64,000 nucleotides of DNA from Aurantimonas sp. Leaf443 (GCF_001425575.1 NZ_LMRD01000010.1:62001-126000), one strand, 5' to 3'; shown: positions 26,578 through 37,751, counted from the stretch's first letter. A program made the numbers and translations. Notes: generated by a model not told the origin, from the sequence alone.

Positions 26578-27678
26578 TCAAGCCTCGCGGCTGGCCGCCG
26601 CCTTGGTGAGGATGCGCGAGACGATCTGCGCCGTGTAGTCCACCATCGGCACGATGCGCCGGTAGTTCAGGCGCGTCGGCCCGATGACGCCCACCGCGCC
26701 GATGACGCTCTCCGTGCCCCCGCGATAGGGCGCCACGACGAGCGAGGAGCCAGAGAGCGAGAAGAGCTTGTTCTCCGAGCCGATGAAGATGCGCACGCCG
26801 TTGCCGGTCTCGGCAAGGCCCAGCAGCTCCATGATGCCGCTCTTGGTCTCCAGGTCGTCGAAGAGGAGGCTGAGGCGCTCCAGCTCGTCCGCCGCCGTCA
26901 CGCTCTTCAGGAGATTCGCCCGGCCGCGCACGATGAGGCGGGCCGGCTGGTCGGCCGTCGCGCCCGACCAGACCGCCAGCCCCTCGTCGACGAGCTGCTT
27001 GGAGAGAAGGTCGAGCGCGTTCGCCGTCTCCCGGCGCAGGAGCGCGATGCGCTCGCGCGCCTCCGAGAGCGTCAGGCCGACGCCGTGGGCGTTGAGGAAG
27101 TTGGAGGCTTCCACGAGCTGCGCCGTGGTCACGCCCGCCGGCAGCTCGACGATGCGGTTCTCCACCTCGCCATTCGCGGCGACGAGGACGGCCAGCGCCT
27201 TGCGCGGCTCGAGGCGGATGAACTCGATATGCTTCAGCCGCAGGTCCGACTTGGCCGTCAGCACGATGCCCGCCCCGCGCGACAGGCCCGACAGGAGCTG
27301 GCTCGCTTCCGTGAGGAGCTTGTCGAAGGGCCGTCCGTCGCCCGAGAGCCGCACCTTCTCCTCGATCTCCTCGCGCTCCGACGAGCCGAGGTCGCCGACC
27401 TCCAGGAACGCGTCGACGAAGAAGCGCAGGCCGAGTTCGGTCGGCATGCGGCCCGCAGAGACATGCGGCGAATAGATGAGGCCGAGCGCCTCGAGATCGC
27501 TCATCACGTTGCGCACGGAGGCGGGCGAGAGCGAGGTGGAGAGGAGACGCGAGAGCATGCGCGAGCCGACCGGCTCGCCGATGTCGAGATAGCTCTCCAC
27601 CACGAGGCGGAAGATCTCGCGCGAGCGCTCGTCGATCAGGGGGCCGAAGTCGCTGACGGGCTTGCGAAAATCGCTCAT
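26578..27678 (-). CDS. hrcA: Heat-inducible transcription repressor HrcA
   Basis: A 366-residue repressor of the CIRCE regulon. The winged-helix N-terminus (about residues 20-90) carries G-E-P-V-G-S-R and S[29 protein letters not shown], which is diagnostic. A GAF-like domain and a dimerisation insert follow. I found no CIRCE inverted repeat (TTAGCACTC family) next to the gene. It is divergent from rph across 170 bp and upstream of grpE. Confidence 0.96.
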   Translation of the reverse strand: MSDFRKPVSDFGPLIDERSREIFRLVVESYLDIGEPVGSRMLSRLLSTSLSPASVRNVMSDLEALGLIYSPHVSAGRMPTELGLRFFVDAFLEVGDLGSSEREEIEEKVRLSGDGRPFDKLLTEASQLLSGLSRGAGIVLTAKSDLRLKHIEFIRLEPRKALAVLVAANGEVENRIVELPAGVTTAQLVEASNFLNAHGVGLTLSEARERIALLRRETANALDLLSKQLVDEGLAVWSGATADQPARLIVRGRANLLKSVTAADELERLSLLFDDLETKSGIMELLGLAETGNGVRIFIGSENKLFSLSGSSLVVAPYRGGTESVIGAVGVIGPTRLNYRRIVPMVDYTAQIVSRILTKAAASREA

Positions 27679-27848
27679 GGGAATGCTCTTGGGCTCACCG
27701 GGTCATTATAGGCCCGCCCCGCCCCCGCGCCAAGCCGCCGCCGGCGGGACGAGCGCAACGGGTTTGCGCCGCCGGTCCCGCCTCGCTACAAGCCCGACGC
27801 AATGGGACGCCTTTAGCCTGTCCCCCAGAAACCGGGAACCGAACCTCC

Positions 27849-28574
27849 ATGCGGCCATCCAGACGCGCCGGCGACGAACTGCGCCCCGTGACCCTCGAGC
27901 GCAACGTCTCGCGCCATGCGGAAGGCTCCTGCCTCGTCAAGTTCGGCGAGACGCATGTCCTGTGCACCGCGAGCCTCGAGGAGCGCGTGCCGGGCTGGCT
28001 GAAGAACACCGGCAAGGGCTGGGTGACGGCCGAATACGGCATGCTGCCGCGCGCCACCGGCGAGCGCATGCGGCGCGAGGCGGCGAGCGGCAAGCAGTCC
28101 GGCCGCACGCAGGAGATCCAGCGTCTGATCGGCCGCTCCCTGCGCGCCGTGGTCGACCTGAAGGCGCTCGGCGAGCGCTCCATCACGGTGGATTGCGACG
28201 TCATCCAGGCCGATGGCGGCACGCGCACGGCGGCGATCACCGGCGGCTTCGTGGCGCTGGCCGACTGCCTCGCCTGGATGGAGAGCCGCGCCATGGTCAA
28301 GCGCGCGGCCGTCCTCAAGGATCACGTCGCCGCCATCTCCTGCGGCATCTCCTCGGGCACGCCGGTGCTCGACCTCGACTATATCGAGGATTCGGCCGCC
28401 GAGACCGACGCCAACTTCGTCATGACGGGCGCCGGCGGCATCGTCGAGATCCAGGGCACGGCCGAGGGCGCGCCCTTCTCGCAGGACGAGCTCCTCGCGC
28501 TCATGGCGCTCGCGCAGAAGGGCATCGGCGAACTCGTCTCCCTGCAGCGCTCGGCGCTCGGGGGCGCCCTGTGA
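27849..28574 (+). CDS. rph: Ribonuclease PH
   Basis: A 241-residue phosphorolytic 3'-5' exoribonuclease that trims tRNA 3' ends. It begins M-R-P-S-x-R-x-x-D-E-L-R-P-V and contains F-G-x-T-x-V-L-C-x-A-S, G-W-V-T-A-E-Y-x-M-L-P-x-A-T and [15 protein letters not shown]-x-I-T-G. The stop overlaps the rdgB start (GTGA). The hrcA / rph-rdgB-hemW order is common in Rhizobiales. Confidence 0.96.
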   Translation: MRPSRRAGDELRPVTLERNVSRHAEGSCLVKFGETHVLCTASLEERVPGWLKNTGKGWVTAEYGMLPRATGERMRREAASGKQSGRTQEIQRLIGRSLRAVVDLKALGERSITVDCDVIQADGGTRTAAITGGFVALADCLAWMESRAMVKRAAVLKDHVAAISCGISSGTPVLDLDYIEDSAAETDANFVMTGAGGIVEIQGTAEGAPFSQDELLALMALAQKGIGELVSLQRSALGGAL

Positions 28575-29215
28575 CGCGCCTGTCCCCGGCGGACGGGCCG
28601 CTTCTCGTCGCCAGCCACAACCACGGCAAGATCTGGGAGATCCGCGAGCTGATGGAGCCCTTCGGCTTCGAGATCACCTCGGCCAGGGACAAGGGGCTGG
28701 ACGACCCGGAGGAGACCGGCACGACCTTCGAGGAGAACGCCGCGATCAAGGCGCTCGCCTCCATGCGCGCCACCGGCCTCGTCTCGCTCTCCGACGATTC
28801 GGGCCTCTGCATCGAGGCGCTGGGCGGCGATCCCGGCATCTATTCGGCCCGCTGGGGCGGGCCCGAGCGCGATTTCTCGATGGCCATGCGCAATGTCGAG
28901 GAGAAGCTGCAGGCCGCCGGCGCCACGGCGCCGGAGCAGCGCCGCGCCACCTTCGTCGCCGTCCTGTGCCTGGCGCGCCCGGACGGCGAGACACGGTATT
29001 TCCGCGGCGAGGTGGACGGCACGATCGTCTGGCCGCCGCGCGGCACGTCCGGCTTCGGCTACGACCCCTTCTTCCTGCCCGAGGGCATGGACCGCACCTT
29101 CGGCGAGATGATGTCGTCGGAGAAGCACGCCTGGAAGCCCGGCCAGACGACCGCGCTCTCGCACCGCGCCCGCGCCTTCCGCCTGTTCGCCCGCGAGGTC
29201 CTCGGGGTCGAATGA
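28571..29215 (+). CDS. rdgB: RdgB/HAM1 dITP/XTP pyrophosphatase
   Basis: A 214-residue nucleotide-sanitising enzyme that hydrolyses ITP, dITP and XTP to monophosphates. It has the substrate loop A-S-H-N-H-G-K-x-x-E-I (about residues 14-24), T-F-E-E-N-A-x-I-K-A, the metal/catalytic S-D-D-S-G-L-x-I-E-A-L-G-G-x-P-G-I-Y-S-A-R and the C-terminal S-H-R-x-R-A-F. The GTG at 28571 overlaps the rph stop and starts 13 residues before the loop. It overlaps hemW at its 3' end. Confidence 0.94.
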   Translation: MTRLSPADGPLLVASHNHGKIWEIRELMEPFGFEITSARDKGLDDPEETGTTFEENAAIKALASMRATGLVSLSDDSGLCIEALGGDPGIYSARWGGPERDFSMAMRNVEEKLQAAGATAPEQRRATFVAVLCLARPDGETRYFRGEVDGTIVWPPRGTSGFGYDPFFLPEGMDRTFGEMMSSEKHAWKPGQTTALSHRARAFRLFAREVLGVE

Positions 29216-30402
29216 TGAACAAGGCCAGCCCGGACGTCCTGCCTTTCCGCCCCGTGCCGCGCGATCCGGGCTTCGGCATCTACATCCACTGGCCGTTCTG
29301 CGCGGCCAAATGCCCCTATTGCGACTTCAACAGCCATGTCCGCCACAAGCCGGTGGACCAGGACCGCTATGCGAGCGCCTTCGAGCGCGAGATGGCCTGG
29401 GCGCGCGGGCGCTCCGGCGGCCAGACGGTCACCTCGATCTTCCTGGGCGGCGGCACGCCCTCGCTGATGGACCCTTCGACGGTCGGCCGGCTGCTCGACG
29501 CGGTGGCGGCCAACTGGACCGTCGCCGAGGGCGCGGAGGTGACGCTGGAGGCCAATCCCTCGAGCGTCGAGGCCACACGCTTCGCCGGCTACCGGGCGGC
29601 GGGCGTCAACCGCGTCTCGCTCGGCGTCCAGGCGCTGAACGACCGCGACCTGAAGCTTCTCGGGCGCCTGCACGACGTCTCCCAGGCGCTGACGGCCATC
29701 GAGCTGGCGCGCCGCACCTTCCCGCGCCTCTCCTTCGACCTCATCTACGCCCGGCCGGACCAGAGCGTCGCGGCCTGGGAGGCGGAGCTGACGCGCGCCA
29801 TCGATCTGGCCGCCGACCACCTGTCGCTCTACCAGCTGACGATCGAGGAGGGCACGCCCTTCTTCGCGCTCCACAGAGCCGGCAAGCTCGTCGTGCCGGA
29901 CGGCGAGCTCTCGGCCGAGCTCTACGAGGCGACGCAGCGCCTCACCGCCGCGCGCGGCCTTCCCGCCTACGAGATCTCCAACCACGCGGTGCCGGGCGCG
30001 GAATCGCGCCACAACCTCACCTACTGGCGCTACGGCCTCTATGCCGGCATCGGCCCGGGCGCACATGCGCGGCTGATGGGGCCGACCGGCCGCCACGCCA
30101 TCTCCAACGAGCCCATGCCCGAGACCTGGCTGAAGATGGTCGAGGCCTGGGACACGGGCTCGGTCGTCGACGAGCTGCTGACGCCGGCCGAACAGGCGGA
30201 CGAACTGCTGCTCATGGGCCTTCGCCTCACCGAGGGCATCGACCTGAAGCGCTGGCGCAAGCTCACCGGGCGCGACATCGACCCCGAGAGCGAGACGCAG
30301 CTGTGCAGTCTCGGCATGGTCGAGCGGCTGGGGCCGGACCGCCTGCGCGCGACGCCGGCCGGCATGCTGGTGCTCGACGCGGTGGTCGCGGACCTGGCGT
30401 GA
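29212..30402 (+). CDS. hemW: HemW-type radical SAM haem chaperone
   Basis: A 396-residue radical SAM protein formerly annotated as oxygen-independent coproporphyrinogen oxidase. The cluster motif C-A-A-K-C-P-Y-C followed by D-F-N-S-H (about residues 28-40) has the CxxxCxxC spacing and lacks the extra N-terminal cysteine context of HemN. It also has F-L-G-G-G-T-P-S and the S-L-G-V-Q-A-L-N segment. HemW binds haem and is thought to deliver it to respiratory enzymes. Two adjacent ATGs (29212 and 29215) are possible; the first overlaps the rdgB stop. Confidence 0.92.
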   Translation: MMNKASPDVLPFRPVPRDPGFGIYIHWPFCAAKCPYCDFNSHVRHKPVDQDRYASAFEREMAWARGRSGGQTVTSIFLGGGTPSLMDPSTVGRLLDAVAANWTVAEGAEVTLEANPSSVEATRFAGYRAAGVNRVSLGVQALNDRDLKLLGRLHDVSQALTAIELARRTFPRLSFDLIYARPDQSVAAWEAELTRAIDLAADHLSLYQLTIEEGTPFFALHRAGKLVVPDGELSAELYEATQRLTAARGLPAYEISNHAVPGAESRHNLTYWRYGLYAGIGPGAHARLMGPTGRHAISNEPMPETWLKMVEAWDTGSVVDELLTPAEQADELLLMGLRLTEGIDLKRWRKLTGRDIDPESETQLCSLGMVERLGPDRLRATPAGMLVLDAVVADLA

Positions 30403-30424
30403 CGATGGGTGCGGGGGCCGGGCG

Positions 30425-31315
30425 ATGAGCGAGGAGCCGCGCGCCTACACGCTTCTGGGCACGCCGCGGACGGCGCCGCGCCCCGAGCCCGCGCTCTATC
30501 TCGTCGCGACGCCCATCGGGAATCTCTCGGACATCACGCTGCGGGCGCTGGAGACCATCGCCGGCGCCGACCGCCTCGCCTGCGAGGACACGCGCGTCAC
30601 GGCCAAGCTCCTCGCCCGCTTCTCCATCCGCCGCCGCATGACCGCCTATCACGAGCACAATGCCGACGAGGCGGGCGAGGCGCTGATCGCCGATCTTCAG
30701 GCCGGCCTCTCCGTCGCCCTCGTCTCGGATGCCGGCACGCCGCTCGTCTCCGATCCCGGCTACCGGCTGGCGAGCCTTGCCATCGCGCGCGGGTTGAAGG
30801 TCGTGCCCGTGCCCGGCGCCTCGGCCCCGCTCGCCGCGCTCTCGGCCTCGGGCCTGCCGTCCGACGCCTTCTTCTTCGCCGGCTTCCTGCCGCAGAAGGC
30901 CGAGGCCCGCCGCGCCCGCCTCGCCGAGCTCGAGCGCGTGCCCGGCACGCTCCTCCTCTTCGAGGCGCCGCACCGCATCGCCGAGAGCCTCGCCGCCATG
31001 GCCGACATCCTGGGCCCGCGCGCCGCCGCGGTCTGCCGCGAGCTGACCAAGGCCTACGAGACCATCTATCGCGGGACCTTGGCCGAGCTTGCCGAAAGCT
31101 TCGCCGCCATGGAGCGCGTGCGCGGCGAGATCGTCGTGTGCATCGCCCCGCCCGCGCCCGAGGCGGCGGCCAGCGGGGAGGACGCCGACGCGATCCTCGC
31201 CGGCCTCCTGAAGGAGATGAAGCCGGCAAGCGCCGCGCAGGAGGCCGCGCGCCTCACCGGCCTCAACCGGCGCGACCTCTACCGGCGCGCGCTGGCGCTG
31301 AAGGACGGCGGGTGA
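30425..31315 (+). CDS. rsmI: 16S rRNA (cytidine1402-2'-O)-methyltransferase
   Basis: A 296-residue RsmI of the tetrapyrrole-methylase-like fold, which methylates the ribose of C1402 in the decoding centre. Diagnostic segments are [17 protein letters not shown] (about residues 24-40), C-E-D-T-R, Y-H-E-H-N and [15 protein letters not shown]. It lies 22 bp after hemW and overlaps yraN by four bases (GTGA), the usual rsmI-yraN pairing. Confidence 0.95.
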   Translation: MSEEPRAYTLLGTPRTAPRPEPALYLVATPIGNLSDITLRALETIAGADRLACEDTRVTAKLLARFSIRRRMTAYHEHNADEAGEALIADLQAGLSVALVSDAGTPLVSDPGYRLASLAIARGLKVVPVPGASAPLAALSASGLPSDAFFFAGFLPQKAEARRARLAELERVPGTLLLFEAPHRIAESLAAMADILGPRAAAVCRELTKAYETIYRGTLAELAESFAAMERVRGEIVVCIAPPAPEAAASGEDADAILAGLLKEMKPASAAQEAARLTGLNRRDLYRRALALKDGG

Positions 31316-31674
31316 AACCGTCGCCCGGCGAGAGGCGCCGGCGCCTCGCCCGCGGCGCCTTCGCCGAGGACCTGGCGGCTCTCGCCCTGCGCCTCAAGGG
31401 CTACCGCATCCTCGCCATGCGCCACCGCACGCGGCTCGGCGAGATCGACATCGTCGCCCGGCGCGGCGACACGGTGGCGATCGTCGAGGTGAAGGCGCGC
31501 GCCAGCGTGAGGGCCGCGATCGACGCCGTCGGCCCGGCCGCGCGGCGCCGCATCGCCAACGCGGCCGATCTCTGGCTCGCCGGGCGCCCGGACGCCGCGC
31601 GCCTGTCGCTGCGCTTCGACATCGTCGCCGTGCGCCCCTGGCGCTGGCCCGTGCACCTGCCCGGGGCGTTCTGA
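31312..31674 (+). CDS. YraN/UPF0102-family putative nuclease
   Basis: A 120-residue protein of the UPF0102 family, which has a Holliday-junction-resolvase-like restriction-endonuclease fold. The core L-G-E-I-D-I-V-A-R[13 protein letters not shown] (about residues 43-64) carries the E-x(n)-D-x(n)-E-x-K metal site. The GTG at 31312 overlaps the rsmI stop, and this pairing is conserved. The biological role is not established. Confidence 0.88.
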   Translation: MKPSPGERRRRLARGAFAEDLAALALRLKGYRILAMRHRTRLGEIDIVARRGDTVAIVEVKARASVRAAIDAVGPAARRRIANAADLWLAGRPDAARLSLRFDIVAVRPWRWPVHLPGAF

Positions 31675-31828
31675 GCGGGGTGGACCGACAGGCCGACGCG
31701 GCACAAAAGCCGCGCTCCGCGCCCCGATTCACCCCCTTTCGGGCGGCGGGATGGGCAATCGCCCAAGGGCTCGCTATAGACGCGGGGATTTTGGAAGGGC
31801 CCCGGCCCTTCGCGAACCGGCAGGCGGC

Positions 31829-33649
31829 GTGTCCAAGAAGAAGAAGCTCTCGCTGAAGAAGGCTAGCGAACGCGGCCTCGTGATCGGCCTCGTGCGGCGC
31901 ATCATGGCCGAGAACGGTCGCGCCTTCGTCGGCCAGTACGCGCTCGCCATCGTCTGCCTCGTCCTGGTGGCGGCCTGCACGGCCTTCCTCGCCTGGATCA
32001 TGCGCGACGTGATCGACAAGATCTTCGTCGAACGCAACCAGACCGCCATCGCCTGGCTCTCGCTCGCCGTCTTCGTCACCTTCGCCGTGCGCGGCATCGC
32101 CACCTACGGCCAGGGCGTGATCCTCGCGCGCATCGGCAACAACATCGTGGCGCGCTACCAGCGCCGGCTCTTCGCCCATCTCACCGAGCTCTCCGTCGAC
32201 TTCTTCGGCGAGAACCGCTCCGCGCATCTGGCCGCCCGCATCAACCAGAACGTCTCGGGCATCCGCGACACGCTGAACCTCACCGTCACCTCGATCGCGC
32301 GCGACCTTCTCAGCCTCATCTTCCTCGTCGGCGTCATGGTCTTCCAGGACCCGCTCCTGTCGCTGATCGCGCTCGTCGCCGGCCCGCCCGTCGCCATCAT
32401 GATCGGCAAGCTCGCCCGCAAGCTGCGCGTCGCCACGCGCCAGGCGATCGACCTCAACGCGCGCGTCCTGGGCTCCATGCAGGAGGTGGCGCAGGGCATC
32501 GCGGTGGTGAAGGCCTTCACGATGGAGGAGGCGCTGCGCGCCCGCATCGAGACGCTGATCCTGGCCGCCGAGGAACGCTCCAACCGCATCGCCGTCATCA
32601 CCGAGCGCACCTCGCCCGTCACCGAGATCGTCGCCGGCCTCGCGATCGCGGGCGTCATCGCCTATTCGGGCTACCGGGCGATCGTCTACGGCTACTCGCC
32701 GGGCGCCATGTTCGCCTTCATCACCGCGCTCCTGCTCGCCTACGACCCGGCCCGGCGCCTCGCCAAGCTGCAGGTGCAGCTGGAGCGCGCGCTGGTCAAC
32801 GCGCAGATGATCTACGAAATCCTCGATCTGAAGCCGCGTCAGGCGGACGGGCCGAACGCGGCCGCGCTCGCCGTCTCGACCGGCGAGATCGAGTTCCGCG
32901 ACGTGCGCTTCTCCTACTATGCCGGCGAGCCCGTCCTGAAGGGCCTCTCCTTCGTCGCCCCGGCCGGGCGCACGACGGCGCTGATCGGCGCGTCCGGCGG
33001 GGGCAAGTCCACCGTCGTCGCCCTCCTGCAGCGCTTCTACGACGTGGAGGGCGGCGCCATCCTCGTCGACGGGCAGGACATCCGCGACGTGACCAAGCGC
33101 TCGCTGCGCTCCTCCATCGCCTACGTGCCGCAGCAGCCGACTCTCTTCGAGGGCACGATCCGCGAGAACATCCGCCTCGGCCGCCCGGACGCCACCGACG
33201 CGCAGATCGAGGAGGCCGCGCGCCTCGCCCAGGCCGACGAGTTCATCCGCGCCCAGCCGCTCGGCTACGACACGCCGCTCGGCGAGAACGGGGCGAGCCT
33301 CTCGGGCGGCCAGCGCCAGCGCCTGTCGATCGCCCGCGCCCTCGTGCGCGATGCGCCGATCCTGCTCCTCGACGAGGCGACCTCGGCCCTCGACACGCGC
33401 TCCGAGACGCTCGTCCAGGCCGCGCTCGACGAGGCGATGAAGAACCGCACGGTCATCGTCGTCGCGCACCGTCTGTCGACCATCGTCGGGGCGGACCAGA
33501 TCCTCGTCGTGGACGGCGGCCAGATCGTGGAGCGGGGCACCCATGGCGAGCTTGTCGGGCGCCCGAACGGGCTCTATGCCCGGTTCTACGGCCTGCAGAT
33601 GCACGGGCAGCCCGCCGCCGAGGCGATCGCGCGCACCGTGCACGGCTGA
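31829..33649 (+). CDS. ABC exporter, fused permease/ATPase (MsbA-like)
   Basis: A 606-residue half-transporter. Six membrane helices span residues about 35-330. The ATPase has Walker [11 protein letters not shown]-loop Y-V-P-Q-Q-P, signature L-S-G-G-Q-R-Q-R, Walker [13 protein letters not shown] and the H-loop V-A-H-R-L-S-T. The order and spacing match lipid A/multidrug flippases. The GTG at 31829 is followed by a lysine-rich start; an ATG 78 bp upstream is less likely. The gene stands alone, with a 154-bp gap after yraN. Confidence 0.88.
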   Translation: MSKKKKLSLKKASERGLVIGLVRRIMAENGRAFVGQYALAIVCLVLVAACTAFLAWIMRDVIDKIFVERNQTAIAWLSLAVFVTFAVRGIATYGQGVILARIGNNIVARYQRRLFAHLTELSVDFFGENRSAHLAARINQNVSGIRDTLNLTVTSIARDLLSLIFLVGVMVFQDPLLSLIALVAGPPVAIMIGKLARKLRVATRQAIDLNARVLGSMQEVAQGIAVVKAFTMEEALRARIETLILAAEERSNRIAVITERTSPVTEIVAGLAIAGVIAYSGYRAIVYGYSPGAMFAFITALLLAYDPARRLAKLQVQLERALVNAQMIYEILDLKPRQADGPNAAALAVSTGEIEFRDVRFSYYAGEPVLKGLSFVAPAGRTTALIGASGGGKSTVVALLQRFYDVEGGAILVDGQDIRDVTKRSLRSSIAYVPQQPTLFEGTIRENIRLGRPDATDAQIEEAARLAQADEFIRAQPLGYDTPLGENGASLSGGQRQRLSIARALVRDAPILLLDEATSALDTRSETLVQAALDEAMKNRTVIVVAHRLSTIVGADQILVVDGGQIVERGTHGELVGRPNGLYARFYGLQMHGQPAAEAIARTVHG

Positions 33650-33687
33650 CGGCGCCCGTCCGGGCGTCGAACGAGGGGAGGACCGCG

Positions 33688-34491
33688 ATGAAGATCGGAA
33701 TCGTCGGCGCCGGGGGGCGCATGGGCCGCACCCTCGTGAAACTCGTGACCGAGAGCGGCGCGGCCAGCGTGGGCGCGGCGCTCGACCGCGAGGGCTCGCC
33801 GGTTCTGGGCGAGGATGCCGGGGTGCTCGCAGGTCTCGGCCCGCTCGGCGTGCCGGTGACGAGCGATCTCGAGAGCCTCGCCGATTGCGACGGCATCCTC
33901 GACTTCACCGCCCCCGCCGCCTCGCTCGCCTTCGCCGCCATCGCCGCGCGCCACGGCCTCGTGCACGTCATCGGAACGACGGGCTTCTCGGCGCCGGAGG
34001 AGGCGGCCTTGCGGCCGCATGCGGCGGGCGCGCGCATCGTGAAGTCCGGCAACATGAGCCTCGGCGTCAATCTCCTCGCCAATCTGGTCGAGCAGGCGGC
34101 CAGGGCCCTGCCGGCGGAGGCCTTCGACATCGAGATCCTGGAGATGCACCACCGCCACAAGGTGGACGCGCCCTCGGGCACCGCGCTTCTCCTCGGCCAG
34201 GCCGCCGCCCGGGGCCGCGCGGTCGATCTCGATGCGGTGAGCGTGCGCTCGCGCGACGGCATCACCGGGGCCCGCGCGCCCGGCACGATCGGCTTCGCCA
34301 CGCTGCGCGGCGGCTCGGTGGTCGGCGAGCATTCGGTGATCCTCGCCGGCGAGGGCGAGCGGCTCGAACTGTCGCATGTGGCCGCCGACCGCACCGTCTT
34401 CGCCCGCGGCGCCCTCACCGCCGCCTTCTGGGCGCTCGGCCGCCCGCCCGGTCTTTATTCGATGCGCGACGTCCTCGGCCTTGCAGGCTGA
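33688..34491 (+). CDS. dapB: 4-hydroxy-tetrahydrodipicolinate reductase
   Basis: A 267-residue DapB of lysine and meso-diaminopimelate synthesis. The cofactor loop [10 protein letters not shown] is at residues 5-14, G-T-T-G-F at about 95, and the substrate/catalytic segment [15 protein letters not shown] at about 152-166. Length is normal. It is followed after 55 bp by gpmA on the same strand; dapB-gpm adjacency is common in Rhizobiales. Confidence 0.96.
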   Translation: MKIGIVGAGGRMGRTLVKLVTESGAASVGAALDREGSPVLGEDAGVLAGLGPLGVPVTSDLESLADCDGILDFTAPAASLAFAAIAARHGLVHVIGTTGFSAPEEAALRPHAAGARIVKSGNMSLGVNLLANLVEQAARALPAEAFDIEILEMHHRHKVDAPSGTALLLGQAAARGRAVDLDAVSVRSRDGITGARAPGTIGFATLRGGSVVGEHSVILAGEGERLELSHVAADRTVFARGALTAAFWALGRPPGLYSMRDVLGLAG

Positions 34492-34546
34492 GCCGCGTCG
34501 CGGCAGCATCCCCCTTCCAGACGATCCGCCAACGAAAGCCCCTTCC

Positions 34547-35164
34547 ATGACCCGAACCCTCGTCCTCGTCCGCCACGGGCAGAGCGAATGGAACCTGAAG
34601 AACCTCTTCACCGGCTGGAAGGACCCCGATCTGACGGAGAAGGGCGTGGAGGAGGCCCGCCAGGCCGGCCGCCGCCTCAAGGCCGCCGGCATCCATTTCG
34701 GCACCGCCTTCACCTCCGAGCTCTCGCGCGCCCAGCGCACGCTCGGCCTCATCGTGAGCGAGCTCGGGCAGATGCATTTCCCGACCCACCGTTCCGTCGC
34801 GCTCAACGAGCGCGACTACGGCGAGCTCTCCGGCCTCAACAAGGACGACGCCCGCGCCAGATGGGGCGAGGAACAGGTCCATATCTGGCGCCGCTCCTAC
34901 GACGTGCCGCCCCCGGGCGGAGAGAGCCTGAAGGACACGGGCGCGCGCGTCTGGCCCTACTACATCCACGTCATCCTGCCGAAGGTCCTGTCGGGCGACA
35001 ACGTCATCATCGCCGCCCACGGCAACTCGCTGCGCGCCCTCGTCATGGCGCTGGAGGGCATGACGCCGGAGGACATCGTGGCCGAGGAGATCGGCACGGG
35101 CGTGCCCATCGTCTACCGCCTCAACGCCGATTCGACCGTGCGCGAGAAGGAAGTGCTGAGCTGA
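34547..35164 (+). CDS. gpmA: 2,3-bisphosphoglycerate-dependent phosphoglycerate mutase
   Basis: A 205-residue glycolytic mutase interconverting 3- and 2-phosphoglycerate. The phosphohistidine motif [10 protein letters not shown] is at residues 6-15, N-L-F-T-G-W-x-D-x-x-L-T-x-x-G follows, and the second histidine is in A-A-H-G-N-S-L-R. It is short compared with enteric GpmA (about 250), as usual for alphaproteobacteria. The ATG at 34547 begins at the fold; the open frame upstream lies in dapB. A hairpin follows the stop. Confidence 0.95.
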   Translation: MTRTLVLVRHGQSEWNLKNLFTGWKDPDLTEKGVEEARQAGRRLKAAGIHFGTAFTSELSRAQRTLGLIVSELGQMHFPTHRSVALNERDYGELSGLNKDDARARWGEEQVHIWRRSYDVPPPGGESLKDTGARVWPYYIHVILPKVLSGDNVIIAAHGNSLRALVMALEGMTPEDIVAEEIGTGVPIVYRLNADSTVREKEVLS

Positions 35165-35191
35165 CGGCCCGAACGAAGGCCCACGACCTCA

Positions 35192-35213
35192 GGCCGGGCC
35201 CTCACGCCCGGCC
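35192..35213 (+). terminator. Hairpin after gpmA
   Basis: GGCCGGGC at 35192-35199 pairs with GCCCGGCC at 35206-35213 around a 6-nt loop, 27 bp after the gpmA stop. It probably ends the dapB-gpmA transcript. Confidence 0.55.
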
Positions 35214-35302
35214 GTGAGGGCGGTGCGGCGTCTGCGCGAACCCGGCGCGTCCACAATCGATGCGAATGCGCGGGCGGACGTCACTTGGAAGGCCCGGCGC
35301 GA

Positions 35303-35887
35303 TCAGGGCGCCGCCGGCCCCGCCTCGCGGCCGCGCGCGCTCGCCGGCATCTGCGGCAGGGGCGGGGGCGCCGGAGGCCCGAGCACCGGCGGGCCGCCGA
35401 GCGCGGGCCCCTCGGGCCCGTAGATCCGGTCGCGGATCTGGCGCGCATAGGCCGCGATCATCGCGCGGTCGACCGCGTCGCGATCCTGGACCAGCGCGCC
35501 GGCCGCGCCCGTGACGCCGCGCGCGAGCGCATCCTGCACGACGCCGAGATGGAAGCTGCGGATCGTCGCGCCGCCCTCGTCGGCGATCGTCACCGTCGTC
35601 GTCAGCGAATTGGCGCTCGCCAGGACCAGCGTCAGCGCCGGGTTCTTGTAGGTCAGGTCGTCGATCAGGATGGTCATGCGCGCCGGCCGGCCCGCCGTGT
35701 CGCCGCCCATCAGCCCCTCCGACACCGCCGCCTGCAGCTTCGGCGCGAAATCGCGGCGCGTCACCGACGGGTCCGTCACCACCGCGACGCTGCGGATCGC
35801 CAGCCGCCCCGTCCCCTCCACCACCGGCGCCCGGCATCCGGCGAGCATCGCCAGGACGAGGAAAGCGGAGAGGAGGCGAAGGCGCAT
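35303..35887 (-). CDS. Predicted lipoprotein of unknown function
   Basis: A 194-residue protein with a type II signal peptide: M-R-L-R-L-L, a hydrophobic core and the lipobox L-A-G-C with the lipidated cysteine at residue 18. The mature part repeats short alternating hydrophobic strands (about 25-125) and ends in a Pro/Gly/Ala-rich tail from about residue 155. No family is recognised. It probably sits in the outer or inner membrane facing the periplasm. It is a single gene, 92 bp downstream of the endonuclease III gene on the same strand. Confidence 0.75.
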   Translation of the reverse strand: MRLRLLSAFLVLAMLAGCRAPVVEGTGRLAIRSVAVVTDPSVTRRDFAPKLQAAVSEGLMGGDTAGRPARMTILIDDLTYKNPALTLVLASANSLTTTVTIADEGGATIRSFHLGVVQDALARGVTGAAGALVQDRDAVDRAMIAAYARQIRDRIYGPEGPALGGPPVLGPPAPPPLPQMPASARGREAGPAAP

Positions 35888-35979
35888 GGGCGGACCGGAC
35901 GGGCAGGAGGGCGGGATCGGCCTTCAGCTACAGGATCGGCGGGGCGATCGGAACCCGTGATCGACGGCAGGCCGGCCGG

Positions 35980-36660
35980 TCACGCCGCGTCGCGCCGGCC
36001 GGCGAAGAAGAGGCAGAGGTCGTTCAGGACGCAGGTCTCGCATCGGGGGCGGCGCGAGAGGCAGACGGCCTTGCCGAACTGGATGAGCCAGAAATGCCCG
36101 TCCTTCCGCGCCCAGCCGGGCGCGCGCTCCTCGAGCTGGTGCGCCGTCTCCTCGGCGCTGCGCGCGTCCGTCAGGCCGAGCCGGTTGCAGACGCGGTCGA
36201 CATGGGTGTCGACGGCGATGACGTCGGCCCCGAAGGTGAAGCTCATGACGATGTCGGCGCATTTGCGCCCGATGCCGGGCAGCGCCATCAGCCCCTCGCG
36301 CGTGTCGGGCACGGTGCCGCCGTGCTCCTCCAGGAGGAAGGCGCAGAGCCGTCTGATGTTGCGCGCCTTCATGTTGTAGAGGCCGCACGGCTTGATGGCG
36401 GCGGCGATCGTCGCCTCGTCGAGCGCGCCCATCGTCCGGGGCGTGCGCGCCAGCGCGAAGAGCGCCCTGGTGGCCGCCGCGGTGTTGACGTCGCGGCTCT
36501 GCGCCGAGAGGAGGCAGGCGACGACCGAGCGGAAGGCGTCCTTCTGGTCCTTCGGCCCCTTGGCGGTCGGCGTGCGGCCGGGCATGTGCGCCTTCAGGCG
36601 CCCGAACGCCTCCTCGACATCCGCCTCGCTCAGGAGCCCCTGCCCGCCTCGCCTGCCCAT
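35980..36660 (-). CDS. Endonuclease III-like DNA glycosylase (HhH-GPD with Fe-S cluster)
   Basis: A 226-residue base-excision enzyme. The helix-hairpin-helix L-P-G-I-G-R-K-C-A carries the catalytic lysine, V-D-T-H-V-D-R-V carries the catalytic aspartate, and the C-terminus has the C-x6-C-x2-C-x5-C 4Fe-4S motif. It is a paralogue of the larger nth at 39334-40230, so the two may differ in substrate. The residue between K and A in the hairpin is cysteine rather than the usual threonine. I chose the ATG at 36660; the frame is open far upstream but only as antisense of other genes. Confidence 0.88.
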   Translation of the reverse strand: MGRRGGQGLLSEADVEEAFGRLKAHMPGRTPTAKGPKDQKDAFRSVVACLLSAQSRDVNTAAATRALFALARTPRTMGALDEATIAAAIKPCGLYNMKARNIRRLCAFLLEEHGGTVPDTREGLMALPGIGRKCADIVMSFTFGADVIAVDTHVDRVCNRLGLTDARSAEETAHQLEERAPGWARKDGHFWLIQFGKAVCLSRRPRCETCVLNDLCLFFAGRRDAA

Positions 36661-36833
36661 GCGCCCTCGCCTCCCGTTGCGCGCGGCTAGATCGGGCGCG
36701 GCGCCGCCCGGTCGAGAGCGCGGGACGGCGTGCCGCAGGGTTCGGCAGGGTCGGCGCCGATCGCGAGCCCGGATCGGACGGGGCGGCGACGCCTTGCCTT
36801 CTCCCGTCCCGGGAGACGGGAGCCACCCGCCCC

Positions 36834-37751
36834 TCACCCCTCGCGCGCCAGGAGCCCGCATTCCCAGCCGAGCATGGCGCGCTTGCGCGTCAGGCCCCAG
36901 TGATAGCCCGTCAGCGCGCCCGAGCGCCCGACCACGCGGTGGCAGGGGACGACGAAGGAGACGGGATTGCGCCCCACCGCGGCGCCGACGGCGCGCGGCG
37001 CCTTCGGGCTGCCGATGCGCGTGGCGATGTCCGAATAGGTCGTCGCCTGCCCGACGGGGATCGCCAGGAGCGCCTCCCAGACGCGGACCTCGAAATCGGT
37101 GCCGATGAGGACGACGCGCAAGGGGCTTTCGGCGCGCCATTCGTCGGGCCGGAAGGCGCGGGCGGCGAGCGGCGCGATGCCGGCGTCGTCGCGCGAGAAG
37201 CGCGCCTTCGGCCAGCGCCGCACCATGTCCGCGAGCGCGGCCGCGTCGCCCTCGGCGCTGGCGTCGGAAAAGCCGATGCCGGCAAGGCCGCGCCCCGTGG
37301 CGACGACGATGGCGCGCCCGAAGGGCGAGGGCGAGAAGCCGTAAGTGAGTTCGATCCCCTCGCCCCGCGCCTTGTGCGCGCCCGGGCTCATCGCCTCGTG
37401 GCGCACGAAGAGGTCGTGGAGGCGCGAGGGACCGGAGAGGCCGACCTCGTGGGCGGCGTCGAGCAGCGGCAGGCCTTCGGCCAGGAGCCGCCGGGCGTGG
37501 TCGATCGTCACCGCCTGCAGGAAGGCCTTGGGGCTGAGCCCCGCCCAGCGCCGGAAGGTCGCCTCCAGATGGGTCTGCGTCGTCTGCAGCGCGTGGGCGA
37601 TCTCGGCGAGCGTCGGCTGGCCGCGGAAGGCGGTGGAGATGAACTCCACCGTGCGGCGCACGAGGTCGTAGTCGCCGCCGGACGCGATATCCGGGCCGGA
37701 TCCCGGTGCGGGCAGGTCGGCGGGCGCGGCGATCCTGGCGTGTAGCGTCAT
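36834..37751 (-). CDS. Ada-type regulator / methylated-DNA--cysteine S-methyltransferase
   Basis: A 305-residue protein. An AraC-type DNA-binding domain fills residues about 30-120 (two helix-turn-helices with L-x-A-T-F-R-R-W-x-G-L-S-P-K-A-F-L). The suicidal methyltransferase domain fills about 125-300, with the acceptor cysteine in V-V-P-C-H-R-V and A-V-G-x-A-V-G-x-N-P. The N-terminal zinc phosphotriester-repair domain of E. coli Ada is missing. It removes O6-methylguanine and may activate its own repair genes. The ATG at 37751 follows a GGGAG site. Confidence 0.9.
   Translation of the reverse strand: MTLHARIAAPADLPAPGSGPDIASGGDYDLVRRTVEFISTAFRGQPTLAEIAHALQTTQTHLEATFRRWAGLSPKAFLQAVTIDHARRLLAEGLPLLDAAHEVGLSGPSRLHDLFVRHEAMSPGAHKARGEGIELTYGFSPSPFGRAIVVATGRGLAGIGFSDASAEGDAAALADMVRRWPKARFSRDDAGIAPLAARAFRPDEWRAESPLRVVLIGTDFEVRVWEALLAIPVGQATTYSDIATRIGSPKAPRAVGAAVGRNPVSFVVPCHRVVGRSGALTGYHWGLTRKRAMLGWECGLLAREG

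Noticed and set aside
26560-27848. A CIRCE operator near hrcA, grpE or rph
   Set aside because: I looked for the TTAGCACTC-type inverted repeat in the gaps around hrcA and did not find it.
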